A stretch of DNA of 15,614 nucleotides from Candidatus Shapirobacteria bacterium (GCA_027007615.1 JALTFB010000069.1:1-15614); one strand, 5' to 3'; numbered from the stretch's first letter, positions 1-6,983 are shown. Translations and numbers: made by a program. The notes: a model not told the origin generated them from the sequence alone.

Positions 1-512
1 CTATTAATTTTCCGTTTATTTTAAAATAAAAAACTTCAATAAAATTATATTTTGGTAATTTAGCCACTTCTTTTACATCTATTCACTACACATCGTAAAA
101 GTTATCTTATGCGACGTATGAAATCAAGCTGACATCGACTTAAGGGAACAGTAAAAACAAAAATGTCTCCTTAGGGGCACAATTTACCCATAAGCAATCC
201 ACCCAAAGTAATGTTAAGCCGGCCGTTTACTTCTTTTGTCTTATGGCTTTTGCTATTTGAAAGAGCGGAGTTTTCCACAAAAAGCATTTATCTCGGTCTT
301 TAGCTACCAGCAAAGAACAGGAGGACTATATCAAAATATAGCAAGCATTTTTAACCATTGGATAGGTAAAATTAATGCCTGAGGGGGGTCTTAGCAAACT
401 AACGTTGGGATTGCTAAAAATTTACTTAATCTTACCCGCGTGAAATATGTCCCATAGTATCCGTGAAATAACAATAATGTTATTGGTCCTATTTCGCTTA
501 TTATAGGATTTA
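1..512. other. AT-rich intergenic region without a gene; several inverted repeats
   Basis: This stretch holds no convincing coding region and is visibly more AT-rich than the rest of the window. I found no tRNA T-loop and none of the conserved motifs of tmRNA, SRP RNA or RNase P RNA. Inverted repeats seen: a perfect 16-bp palindrome at 15-30; CCATAAG 188-194 with CTTATGG 240-246, enclosing AAGTAA 206-211 with TTACTT 227-232 (a nested pair with GCCGGC at its centre); TCTTT-A-GC 297-304 with GC-AAAGA 310-316 around a TACCA loop; CTATAT 326-331 with ATATAG 336-341; TTAGCAA 391-397 with TTGCTAA 411-417; AATAACA 467-473 with TGTTATT 478-484; TCCTAT 487-492 with ATAGGA 503-508. A structured RNA or a long 3' UTR is possible, but short stems are expected by chance in AT-rich DNA. 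No hairpin is followed by a clear U-run. Confidence 0.4.
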
Positions 513-1475
513 CTACTCCCCTCCCCTTAGGAACCAATTTTGTCCAACCTGCAGTTGCATCTTGCTGGAATCATTAAAAAAATTAGCAGGCTTTATTTTC
601 CAACGGCAAGGAAAGAGCCGCTGCCAATGGCGGAAGGTAAGCGTGCCCAACAATCGTTTATCCGCCAACAGCCATCGGCAACCAACCATTGGTTTCCGAT
701 CACCAATATGGATAATTGTTCCTCCGCTGTTTTTGAGAACTCTGGCTATCTTTGCCGCTAATCCGGATTGGCGGCTAGCATTATATACTCCTACGGGAAT
801 TGCCTCATTGCGTACCTCTGGACTTACAAAGTATTTTAAACCCAAAGCTAACCAATTTCCGGCTACTAGCTTCTTGCCATTAGGATACTCTTCTCCCCCA
901 TTCTCAAGCCCTAGCTGGGAAGCTTCCGTCGACTGCCAATCCAAGTGGTAGCGATGAAGAAATAAAAACAATTTAAAATAATTAACCCTAGGACCTACCG
1001 CCAATTTAGCCTGGTGCAAAACACCTTGATACCACAACCAAGACGTCGCACAATCCTGCAGGTTTTTCCCCTTTTCCCCAAGGCAATCTTTACTATCGCT
1101 ATAAAGCGCTAAATCTATCGGCAAGCCCAATTCCAACATCAATGAATCCGATAATAAGCGCGGGGCCTTCTCTTCTGCTGCCAATCGCCCTAACCCCACC
1201 ACCGGAAAACGCCCATAATTCCCGGCTGCCGTTACCAACCAATCCTTGGGAAATCGCCAAACATGCACCGTTTTGTTCTCAGGTTGAACCACTAAAAGCC
1301 AGCCTTGTCGCTTATCTAAAAAGAAAAGGCTTAGGCGCTGTTGGCCATCCCAACCTTGGCGCCAAACCTTCCATAGCTGCCGGCCTCCTCCCAAAACAAA
1401 AAGGAGTAGAAAAAATACTACCAATAGCGGCATCAATTTAATATGTTTGTCAATTTGCCGTCTGCGCATTGCCAT
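513..1475 (-). CDS. Membrane-anchored LytR_C-type domain protein
   Basis: A 320-residue protein with a basic N-terminus (MAMRRRQIDKHIKL), one hydrophobic segment at about residues 15-35, a long extracytoplasmic middle part that I do not recognise, and a C-terminal part from about residue 226. The segment IPVGVYNASRQSGLAAKIAR has the pattern of the LytR C-terminal (LytR_C) domain: beta strand, N-[AG]-S-x2-x-G-L-A, then a helix. LytR_C domains occur alone or behind LytR-CpsA-Psr catalytic domains. No LCP catalytic domain is visible here, so a cell-envelope role is inferred and no enzymatic role is claimed. The start is uncertain. ATG 1475 overlaps the upstream pseudouridine synthase by 43 nt, while ATG 1433 would give a TGATG junction but remove the positive charges expected before a signal anchor, so I keep 1475. 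It is the last gene of its operon. Confidence 0.6.
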   Translation of the reverse strand: MAMRRRQIDKHIKLMPLLVVFFLLLFVLGGGRQLWKVWRQGWDGQQRLSLFFLDKRQGWLLVVQPENKTVHVWRFPKDWLVTAAGNYGRFPVVGLGRLAAEEKAPRLLSDSLMLELGLPIDLALYSDSKDCLGEKGKNLQDCATSWLWYQGVLHQAKLAVGPRVNYFKLFLFLHRYHLDWQSTEASQLGLENGGEEYPNGKKLVAGNWLALGLKYFVSPEVRNEAIPVGVYNASRQSGLAAKIARVLKNSGGTIIHIGDRKPMVGCRWLLADKRLLGTLTFRHWQRLFPCRWKIKPANFFNDSSKMQLQVGQNWFLRGGE

Positions 1476-2191
1476 TTTTGGTCTAGTAAGAGAATAACCT
1501 TCCGCAGGTCTTTTGGCAAGCCAATCTTAAAGCCGCGCTCTTCCCCTTCCGCTACCAATAACCTCAAATAATAAGCATGCAAAAACAGCCGCGGCAGCCG
1601 CTCAATAATCTCTTTTTCCTTATGGGTCCGGCGGCCATAAATCTTATCTCCCCAAACAGGAAAACCAAGATAGCGAAAATGGGCGCGGATTTGGTGCGTC
1701 CGCCCTGTCAGTATTTGTACTGCCGCTAAGCTTAAAGCTTCCTTCCCTTGCCGCCAAAGTTTACGCCGCCAAAATAAAGTAGTCGCCGTTTTGCCTTGGC
1801 TGCTTACCGCCACCGGATAACGCTGGCGAGGGCTGGTTCTGGCCAAGGGAAAAGTAATTTTACCAGCCGCCGGCAATTCTCCCCAAACCAAAACCAAATA
1901 TTTTTTAACCACCCGGCGGCGGCGGAATTGCTGCTGCAAAAAGGCAAATGATGTTGGAGAGCGCGCCAGCAGGAGCAATCCTGAAGCATCCTTATCAAGC
2001 CGGTGGACAATTCCCTGGCGCTGCCAAAAAAACTTTTCTTGCCGATAGTTTTTTTCCAAAAAACGCCGTCGATGTAAATAGTCCGCCAGGGTCTTTTTGT
2101 GCGCCGTTCCGGAGCGGTCCACCACCAAACCGGCAGGTTTATCGATTACCGCAAAGGTTTCTCCAGAAGCAATGAAAGGAATAGCTGTCAT
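1433..2191 (-). CDS. RluA-family pseudouridine synthase
   Basis: Converts specific uridines in rRNA and/or tRNA to pseudouridine. The family signature is clear: a K-P-A-G-L-V-V strand near residues 18-24, the catalytic motif HRLDKDASGLLLLA with the catalytic Asp at about residue 66, and the C-terminal motif LTGRTHQIRAH, followed by a G-D-K-x-Y-G segment. At 252 residues it is short: there is no N-terminal S4 RNA-binding domain, so it resembles RluA or RluC-core more than RluD. The exact target (for example 23S 746/955/1911 or tRNA 32) cannot be decided from sequence. I chose ATG 2191, which gives a TGATG junction with the zinc finger gene upstream. A TTG immediately before it at 2194 is also in frame and would add one residue. 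It is coupled on both sides in a single-strand operon. Confidence 0.88.
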   Translation of the reverse strand: MTAIPFIASGETFAVIDKPAGLVVDRSGTAHKKTLADYLHRRRFLEKNYRQEKFFWQRQGIVHRLDKDASGLLLLARSPTSFAFLQQQFRRRRVVKKYLVLVWGELPAAGKITFPLARTSPRQRYPVAVSSQGKTATTLFWRRKLWRQGKEALSLAAVQILTGRTHQIRAHFRYLGFPVWGDKIYGRRTHKEKEIIERLPRLFLHAYYLRLLVAEGEERGFKIGLPKDLRKVILLLDQKWQCADGKLTNILN

Positions 2192-2601
2192 CAAAGAGTT
2201 TTTTTCTTTTTGGCATTCAGCTCCCGCTCACAATTGATGCAAAGAGTCGTCTCGGGAAAAGTCATTAGCCGGCGGGTGTCAATGAACTGCCCGCACCGCT
2301 CGCAAATTCCATACTTGCCAATTTTTACCCTTGTCAATGCTTTACGAATTTGAATAATGCGCATTTGGACATGGCGGCGAATCGCTTCCGTTTGGACATG
2401 CCCAAATTGCTCGGCCGCATCAGTGTCATCGGCGGCATTATCATTTACCCTGTCCGGATCGGCGAAAGGATCATTTTTCTTTAATTGTTTTTCTTTAGCT
2501 AGCAATTTCTTCAACTCTGCCTGGAGAAAATTGCCAACAGGCCGCAACACTTCTTGCGGCAAGCGCAAATCATGGTTTTTTTTCCTGCCTAATTTCTTCA
2601 T
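2191..2601 (-). CDS. DksA/TraR-type C4 zinc finger protein
   Basis: A 136-residue protein whose C-terminus carries a Cys-x2-Cys-x17-Cys-x2-Cys zinc finger (GICERCG ... CINCERE), the hallmark of the DksA/TraR family. The N-terminal about 75 residues are strongly charged and helical (KLGRKKNHDLRLPQEVLRP, then an Asp-rich DRVNDNAADDTDAAEQF stretch), and a long helix runs into the finger as in DksA. DksA proteins bind the RNA polymerase secondary channel and modulate initiation; TraR-like and smaller relatives differ in partners. The acidic stretch may correspond to the coiled-coil tip, but whether the DxxDxA tip motif is preserved is unclear, so a true DksA function is not assured. The start ATG 2601 overlaps the stop of the membrane protein gene in an ATGA, and the end meets the pseudouridine synthase start. 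Confidence 0.8.
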   Translation of the reverse strand: MKKLGRKKNHDLRLPQEVLRPVGNFLQAELKKLLAKEKQLKKNDPFADPDRVNDNAADDTDAAEQFGHVQTEAIRRHVQMRIIQIRKALTRVKIGKYGICERCGQFIDTRRLMTFPETTLCINCERELNAKKKKTL

Positions 2602-3209
2602 AATCCGAGTTTACCAACTTTCCGCCCCGAAAGCAAATAAATACCGGCTATCGCTAATAATGCAGTTGCTAAGGTAAAACTGGCTTCCTGCCAATGCTGC
2701 CGGTAACAAGCCAACACTCCCCCACCCAAGCTAAGCAAGAATAAATCAATAAGGGGCATAAAGCCTATCTTTCCCGAGGAATACCAAAGAAAAGAACGGT
2801 AATGCCGCCAATATAAATTACTGACTGCTACCGCTACCGACCAAATTAAAAACAGCAGGAGAGGCCGGGAAAAGAACGCCAATAGCCATAGGCTTCCGCC
2901 CAAAATTACTAAGGCCAACAATAAGGGAGTTAATTTTTCCCAAAGCTCCCAAAAAGGCCAGTTTTGCCGAACCGGCCGCCAAATTGCCGCCAATATAAAC
3001 CCTCCCACCAAGCCTATTGCCAACCCGTTGAAATAGTTTCCCACGATTGCCGCTAAAAAAGTAATTACCCAGGTTTTAAGGCTAAAACGGACCACTTCTT
3101 CAGCTAAATAAAAACGCCAAAGCTGATGCCAGGTCCCTAGAAACCAGCCAGCGCTAATAATTACAAAAATAGCCAACCGCCAATAAGGCCATAGCCCTGG
3201 GGGGATCAT
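2598..3209 (-). CDS. Polytopic membrane protein of unknown function
   Basis: A 203-residue very hydrophobic protein with about five or six predicted transmembrane segments (roughly residues 9-27, 46-75, 90-112, 115-130, 148-168 and 172-193) separated by short Arg/Trp-rich loops. I do not recognise the family. A gene near dksA in such genomes can be lspA, but the paired catalytic aspartates of signal peptidase II (the NxxD and FNxAD regions) are not present: there is only one Asp in a plausible membrane position (LIDLF). Its start overlaps the dnaB stop in an ATGA and its stop overlaps the next start in the same way, so it is an integral member of the operon. The product most likely sits in the cytoplasmic membrane; no substrate or partner can be named. 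Confidence 0.7.
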   Translation of the reverse strand: MIPPGLWPYWRLAIFVIISAGWFLGTWHQLWRFYLAEEVVRFSLKTWVITFLAAIVGNYFNGLAIGLVGGFILAAIWRPVRQNWPFWELWEKLTPLLLALVILGGSLWLLAFFSRPLLLFLIWSVAVAVSNLYWRHYRSFLWYSSGKIGFMPLIDLFLLSLGGGVLACYRQHWQEASFTLATALLAIAGIYLLSGRKVGKLGL

Positions 3210-4525
3210 GATTTATTTCTTTCAATGCTATAAAAGCTAATTCTTTTGGGATTGAAATATAGCTTAAAAATACCCGTGGGGCCGTTACGATGCTTGGCTA
3301 CTTCGCAAGTAATTGTTTCGGGGTTTTCTTCGTCTTCCCGATAAAGAAAAATTACCACATCGGCATCTTGCTCAATGCTGCCGCTTTCCCGCAGATCGGC
3401 TAAACGCGGCCGGGCATTACCGCGCACTTCAACCGCCCGCGATAATTGCGATAAAGCCAAAACGGGCACCGCCAACTCTTTCGCCAAACTTTTCAACCCT
3501 TGAGAAATTTCGGCTACTTCTTGGACCCTATTTTCCAAATGGCGGCCTTGCACCAACTGCAAATAATCAACGATTATCAATTTTAAATTCGAATCAACTT
3601 GCAAACGGCGGGCCTTAGCGCGAATTTCCAAAATTGTCAATGCCGGCGTGTCGTCAAGATAAAGAGGCGCTTCGGCCAAAATACCCATTGCGTCGGACAA
3701 TTTGCTAAAATCAGCATCATTCAATTTCCCTGTTTTCATACGCCAAGAATCAATATCGGCCTGGCGAATTAAAACTCTATCCACCAGCTCTTCTTTGCTC
3801 ATTTCCAACGAGAAAAAACAAACTGGTGTTTTCTTCTCCACGGCATTATGGCGGGCCATATTTAGGGCAAAGGCGCTTTTGCCTACTCCCGGGCGGGCGG
3901 CCAAAATTACCAGATTACTTTTTTGCAAACCGGCTAGAAGATTGTCTAAGTCGTTAAAGCCGGTGGGAATGCCCCGCAAGCCATCGCCTTGCTTTTGCAA
4001 CTCATCAAGCCGGTCAAAACTTGCCGCCAACGCCTCGCGCAAACTTATAGGAATACCTCGCAAATATTTTTGGGAAAGCGAAAAAACCGCCCTCTCCGCT
4101 CGATCTAGAGCCTCATTGGCATCCAACCCATCATCAAAAGCAACCTGATTGATAACCGCTGAAGCGCTGATTAACTCTCGCTTGCTGGCGAGATCTTTTA
4201 CGATCCGCGCATAGGATTCGCAATGCGATGAAGTGGGAACCTGATTGGCCAACTTTGCCAAATAGGCCCGGCCGCCGATTTTAGTTAAAACTTTTTGTTT
4301 CTTTAGGCGTTCGGCAACGGTAATCAAGTCGATAGGCACTCTCTCTTCATAAAGGTCCAGCATGGCTGCAAAAATTTGGCCATGGCCGGGATGGTAAAAA
4401 TGTTCTTGGCGCAAAATCTCGGCTACCGTATAAATGGCATCTTTATCAATAAGAATCGCTCCCAAAATGGAAGCTTCTGCCTCTAGCGAATGGGGCGGAA
4501 CCCGCACTGCTTGCTTATCAGCCAT
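3206..4525 (-). CDS. dnaB: Replicative DNA helicase DnaB
   Basis: Hexameric 5'-3' helicase that unwinds the replication fork and recruits primase. The 439 residues match the family length and contain no intein. The N-terminal helical domain starts with the characteristic PPHSLEAEASILGAILID; the RecA-like C-terminal domain carries Walker A (ARPGVGKSAF, about residues 210-219), Walker B (IIVDYLQL with Asp at about 320) and the late motif LSQLSRAVEVR followed by LRESGSIEQDADVVIFLYR. The start ATG 4525 follows the MBL-like stop by 2 nt, and the stop overlaps the next start in ATGA. No recognisable Shine-Dalgarno precedes it, so expression probably relies on translational coupling. Pairing with an MBL-like gene and a zinc finger gene, and not with rplI, is the less classical feature. 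Confidence 0.97.
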   Translation of the reverse strand: MADKQAVRVPPHSLEAEASILGAILIDKDAIYTVAEILRQEHFYHPGHGQIFAAMLDLYEERVPIDLITVAERLKKQKVLTKIGGRAYLAKLANQVPTSSHCESYARIVKDLASKRELISASAVINQVAFDDGLDANEALDRAERAVFSLSQKYLRGIPISLREALAASFDRLDELQKQGDGLRGIPTGFNDLDNLLAGLQKSNLVILAARPGVGKSAFALNMARHNAVEKKTPVCFFSLEMSKEELVDRVLIRQADIDSWRMKTGKLNDADFSKLSDAMGILAEAPLYLDDTPALTILEIRAKARRLQVDSNLKLIIVDYLQLVQGRHLENRVQEVAEISQGLKSLAKELAVPVLALSQLSRAVEVRGNARPRLADLRESGSIEQDADVVIFLYREDEENPETITCEVAKHRNGPTGIFKLYFNPKRISFYSIERNKS

Positions 4526-4527
4526 TG

Positions 4528-5145
4528 TTAAGAAAACCGCGGCGCTAATAAAATTAGCCGGCGCTCCTGAGACAGTTCTTCACCTACCTTAAGGCTAAAA
4601 TCTGCCTGTGGAGCTAAGAGTTCCATATCCAAAAGGTCCAGAATTGGCTTGGACCATGCGCTACCCTTCATTTCTTTGCTTGATAAATTTTCCCGGCTAA
4701 AAGGAATGATAACGGCCGGCGAAAGCTTATCAAGCAATTGTTTATTCCGTTCTACCCAATTTTTATCCGGCTGCCTTAACCCCAGAAGCAAAATATCAGG
4801 CTGCATTAACGGTAAGGGTTGGGTACTTTTCCCCAGTTTTTCGGACAAAAGCCAAAATATTTTCCGCTGTTCGCTGAGCAGCCAAAATCCCCCCGGCACT
4901 CCCCAAATTTCCATTCCTTTCACCTCATATTCTCCCGAGCCGTCAAAAAATAAGGTTTGGCGCTGCTTTTCGCTGTCGCTTATTCTACTCCTTATTGCCA
5001 GAGAAACAGGCGCGGAAGATAACACCACATCAGCTTTCAGCTTGGGAAAACGCGCTCCATCCCGGTCGCTAAAAGGCTGGGTTACTACTGTCCCCTCGCG
5101 GCTGCGGATTACAAAACTTTGCCAACCCAGATACTTTATTTGCAT
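4528..5145 (-). CDS. Degenerate metallo-beta-lactamase-fold protein
   Basis: A 205-residue protein that begins MQIKYLGWQSFVIRSREG and continues with T-V-V-T-Q-P-F and PKLKADVVLSS. This is the layout of the small MBL-fold hydrolases of the UPF0173/lactamase_B_3 type (G-x-S-x-F-x-I, then D-P, then a strand ending in SHxHxDH), and the later GEYEVKGMEIWGVPG segment also fits that family. The HxHxDH metal motif expected right after the VVLSS strand is absent (APVSLAIRS stands there), and the later His ligands are also missing. It therefore probably does not bind the usual di-metal centre and may be a structural or regulatory relative. An upstream in-frame ATG at 5229 exists, but that extension is Cys-rich, unlike the family, and runs through repeat DNA and the promoter, so I chose ATG 5145. 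Confidence 0.72.
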   Translation of the reverse strand: MQIKYLGWQSFVIRSREGTVVTQPFSDRDGARFPKLKADVVLSSAPVSLAIRSRISDSEKQRQTLFFDGSGEYEVKGMEIWGVPGGFWLLSEQRKIFWLLSEKLGKSTQPLPLMQPDILLLGLRQPDKNWVERNKQLLDKLSPAVIIPFSRENLSSKEMKGSAWSKPILDLLDMELLAPQADFSLKVGEELSQERRLILLAPRFS

Positions 5146-5151
5146 ATAAAT

Positions 5152-5160
5152 AGTATAACA
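5152..5160 (-). promoter_or_regulatory. Extended -10 promoter of the MBL-dnaB operon
   Basis: On the minus strand TGTTATACT is an extended -10 element (TGn plus TATACT) located 6 nt before ATG 5145. There is no good -35 at the usual spacing, as is common for extended -10 promoters. The predicted start of transcription falls on the A of the start codon, which suggests a leaderless mRNA and supports the chosen start. Confidence 0.5.
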
Positions 5161-5209
5161 CAGACAAAATACACTCTTCGCGTCGGATACTATGCACACG
5201 TGGGTAAAA

Positions 5210-5286
5210 CTCCAAGCTCTAAGTTCCAATGGAACTAGGAACTAGGAGCTAGGGGCGAAACTACCATCTATCATCTATCATCTAAG
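5210..5286. repeat. Heptanucleotide-periodic array
   Basis: Consecutive in-phase 7-mers: CTCCAAG, CTCTAAG, TTCCAAT, GGAACTA, GGAACTA, GGAGCTA at 5210-5251, then ATCTATC, ATCTATC, ATCTAAG at 5266-5286. The unit changes to its approximate reverse complement at 5230/5231. The array borders the promoter region of the MBL-dnaB operon. Confidence 0.8.
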
Positions 5287-5324
5287 CTCCAAATTACAAG
5301 CACCCTGTCTATCGGCAGATAGGC

Positions 5325-5366
5325 AAGAAACAAACCCCGCAAGAAATCCTGCAGATTTCTAAGGGG
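5325..5366 (-). terminator. Possible intrinsic terminator upstream of the MBL-dnaB promoter
   Basis: On the minus strand CCCC-tt-AGAAATC (5366-5354) pairs with GATTTCT-tgc-GGGG (5348-5335) around a TGCAG loop, followed by TTTGTTTCTT. The arrangement fits a weak intrinsic terminator that would insulate the MBL-dnaB operon from the rpmE-RF1 side. It lies about 670 nt past the RF1 stop, and the U-run is interrupted, so it may instead be one more palindromic repeat. Confidence 0.35.
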
Positions 5367-5403
5367 CAGGCAAATTCCAAATTACAAACAAAGGCCTCCT
5401 TCT

Positions 5404-5505
5404 GTCATGCTGAAATTTTTTCAGCATCTTCAGTGGAGCGGCCCCCACCATTGTTAATTTTTCATATACCGAAGATCCCCTCCATGCACGCAAGAGCGGG
5501 ATGAC
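5404..5505. repeat. Composite palindromic repeat, A1 with degenerate B1
   Basis: A1 (5404-5436) is GTC followed by the perfect hairpin ATGCTGAAA-TTT-TTTCAGCAT and then CTTCAGTGG. After about 32 bp comes a diverged B copy (5469-5505) that keeps GAAGATCC at its left and GGGATGAC at its right. The 44 bp at 5390-5433, including A1, are identical to 15158-15201. Confidence 0.8.
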
Positions 5506-5517
5506 GTTTTTCTTCAC

Positions 5518-5669
5518 GTCATGCTGAGTCTTGGTTTACCCTGCCCCAACCTTGCATCGGGGACTGAGGGTTCAGCATCCCCAGTGAGTATTATATCGAT
5601 ATTGTTAGTAGCCCATTTACTGAAGATCCTGATTTTTCCCGACTATCCGTCGGGAAAAATCAGGATGAC
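5518..5669. repeat. Composite palindromic repeat, A2-B2
   Basis: A2 (5518-5587) has the A ends (GTCATGCTGA and TCAGCATC) around a longer inner sequence. B2 (5619-5669) is ACTGAAG, a perfect 18-bp inverted repeat (5626-5643 with 5649-5666, loop TATCC), then GAC. The pair is bounded by CGTC on the left and GACG on the right, one more complementary base pair than the GTC/GAC core. Confidence 0.85.
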
Positions 5670-5698
5670 GGGTTCTTGTAGAGAATCTTACCTCCATC

Positions 5699-5733
5699 GT
5701 CATGCTGAGTTCACACTCAGCATCTTCAGTGGG
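5699..5733. repeat. Single A-type palindromic repeat (A3)
   Basis: GTC, hairpin ATGCTGAGT-TCAC-ACTCAGCAT, then CTTCAGTGGG. It has no B partner: the following 35 bp lead directly into the next A copy. Confidence 0.85.
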
Positions 5734-5768
5734 TAGTAGATTATCATTGTTGGTTTATCACATCTTCA

Positions 5769-5934
5769 TCATGCTGATTGCCCGATAAAATCGGGGAGTT
5801 CAGCATCTTCAGTGGGTGGGCAAATTAACCCCCGGGGTTGCTGTGCCTGATAACCCCGGGGGTTATCATACTCATACTGAAGATCCTGAACTTTTTGATC
5901 CGCCGGCTGGCGGACGTCAAAAAATCAGGATGAC
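5769..5934. repeat. Composite palindromic repeat A4-B4 with a nested inverted repeat
   Basis: A4 (5769-5816) carries the inner stem CCCGAT-AAA-ATCGGG, and B4 (5876-5934) the inner stem CCGCC-GGCT-GGCGG. Between them, where other pairs have a short AT-rich loop, lies a perfect 14-bp inverted repeat (5826-5839 with 5852-5865, arms built on CCCCGGGG). Confidence 0.8.
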
Positions 5935-5944
5935 ACTTTTTAAT

Positions 5945-6014
5945 GTCATGCTGAGTTCACCAAGTTCATCCGCCCCGCCCCGATGCAACGTCGGGGTCTG
6001 CCTGCGCAGGCAGA
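5945..6014. repeat. Half A repeat followed by two GC-rich palindromes
   Basis: Only the left half of an A element (GTCATGCTGAGTT) is present. It is followed by CCCCGA-7-TCGGGG and the perfect 18-bp palindrome TCTGCCTGCGCAGGCAGA (5997-6014), just beyond the RF1 stop. The palindrome could end minus-strand transcription, but there is no U-run. Confidence 0.65.
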
Positions 6015-6033
6015 TTTAGAATTTGAGATTTGG

Positions 6034-6720
6034 TTATTTTTCTAGGAGCATCTCCAATTTTCCGCTAAGGAATTGCTTGATGCCATGGACTGTTTTGCCT
6101 AAGCGGTGGTCGGTAATCCGGTCTTGGGAGAAATTATAGGTGCGAATTTTTTCAGCCCGGCCGCCACTGCCCCCCTGAACCTGATAATGCGCCGTTTGTT
6201 GGTGCCGCTTTTCTTCTTCCTGCCGCCAAAGTTTGGCACGCAACAAGTCAAGGGCAATTTCTCGATTGCGCTCTTGATAACGCTCTTGTTGCGCCACAAC
6301 CACAATGCCGCTGGGCTTATGAATCAGGCGAACTGCCGTTTCTACTTTATTGACGTTTTGCCCGCCGTGCCCCCCGGCCCGGAAAAACTGGAATTCCAAA
6401 TCTCCTTGGTTTAAAGGCATTTCCTTATTGCTAATTTCCGGCATTACTACCACTACTGCCGCCGATGTATGGATTCTTCCCCTTTTTTCAGTTTTGGGAA
6501 TGCGTTGGACACGGTGGACACCGGTCTCCCCTTTCAGCCATTCATAAGCTTTCTCGCCTTGGATACGTAAAATCTGCTCTCCCAAAGATTGAACCCGAAA
6601 TCCATGGCGCTGGGCAAAACGGCGATACATTTCCAAAAGCTCTTCGCTCCACAATTTAGCCTCCAGCCCCCCTGTCCCAGCCCGTGTTTCCACGATAGCC
6701 ACATTAGCTCGTGGGTCCAT
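6034..6720 (-). CDS. prfA: Class-I release factor, RF1 type, lacking domain 1
   Basis: Recognises stop codons in the ribosomal A site and triggers hydrolysis of peptidyl-tRNA. In order: the PCRF domain from residue 1 (VETRAGTGGLEAKLW), the codon-recognition loop GVHRVQRIPKTEKRGRIHTS with PKT at 75-77 (the P-x-T tripeptide of RF1, for UAA/UAG), and the catalytic GGQ at 119-121 inside AGGHGGQNVNK. At 228 residues it lacks the roughly 100-residue N-terminal helical domain of standard RF1 (about 360 residues). The missing part cannot be an annotation error in this frame: a TAG lies three codons upstream of ATG 6720, and rpmE ends 2 nt away. The rpmE-prfA order is classical, but prmC, the GGQ methyltransferase usually next, is not in the following 890 bp. 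RF2-like rescue factors are less likely because of P-x-T. Confidence 0.88.
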   Translation of the reverse strand: MDPRANVAIVETRAGTGGLEAKLWSEELLEMYRRFAQRHGFRVQSLGEQILRIQGEKAYEWLKGETGVHRVQRIPKTEKRGRIHTSAAVVVVMPEISNKEMPLNQGDLEFQFFRAGGHGGQNVNKVETAVRLIHKPSGIVVVAQQERYQERNREIALDLLRAKLWRQEEEKRHQQTAHYQVQGGSGGRAEKIRTYNFSQDRITDHRLGKTVHGIKQFLSGKLEMLLEK

Positions 6721-6722
6721 GA

Positions 6723-6983
6723 CTATGCCCTAACAACTTTCTTTTTCTTAGAAGAAACTTTTCCTTTCCGCTGAAATTCTTTAGCCGCGGCAACTTTGGC
6801 CCGGAAACGATCTACTCTTCCCTTACTCATAAATTTATCCTCGTTGCCGCTAAAAAAAGGATGACAAGCCGAGCAAATATCTACATGAAGTTCCGGCTTG
6901 GTTGAACCGGTCGTAAAAGTATGGCCGCATTGGCAAACCACTTTAACTTCTGAATAGTATTTAGGGTGTAAATTTTTTTTCAT
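6723..6983 (-). CDS. rpmE: 50S ribosomal protein L31
   Basis: An 86-residue bL31 that begins MKKNLHPKYYSEVKVVCQCG. It carries the zinc-binding type cysteines (C-x-C-G near 17-19 and D-I-C-S-A-C-H-P-F near 36-43) and the family segment HPFFSGNEDKFMSKGRVDRF. The C-terminus is extended by a Lys-rich tail (KVSSKKKKVV) beyond the usual 70 residues, which fits an rRNA-binding extension. It sits on the large subunit near the central protuberance and bridges to the small subunit. Its start overlaps the upstream secreted-protein stop in ATGA, and the RF1-like gene follows 2 nt after its stop. Confidence 0.95.
   Translation of the reverse strand: MKKNLHPKYYSEVKVVCQCGHTFTTGSTKPELHVDICSACHPFFSGNEDKFMSKGRVDRFRAKVAAAKEFQRKGKVSSKKKKVVRA

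Noticed and set aside
467..508. Intrinsic terminator after the LytR_C gene
   Set aside because: Two short hairpins are present, but neither is GC-rich nor followed by a U-run on the minus strand.
1..512. tmRNA, RNase P RNA or SRP RNA gene
   Set aside because: No tRNA-like ends or T-loop, no conserved P-RNA core and no SRP apical motif could be found on either strand; the only short tag-like frame (AKAIRQKK) lacks the usual hydrophobic end.
2598..3209. Signal peptidase II (lspA)
   Set aside because: The catalytic aspartate pair and the conserved Asn motifs are absent.
5146..5229. N-terminal extension of the MBL-like protein from ATG 5229
   Set aside because: It would run through the extended -10 element and the heptad array, and its Cys-rich residues do not fit the family start MQIKYLG.
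5404..5934. CRISPR array
   Set aside because: The repeats are palindromic, occur in both orientations, are unevenly spaced, and have related rather than unique spacers; no cas gene is present.
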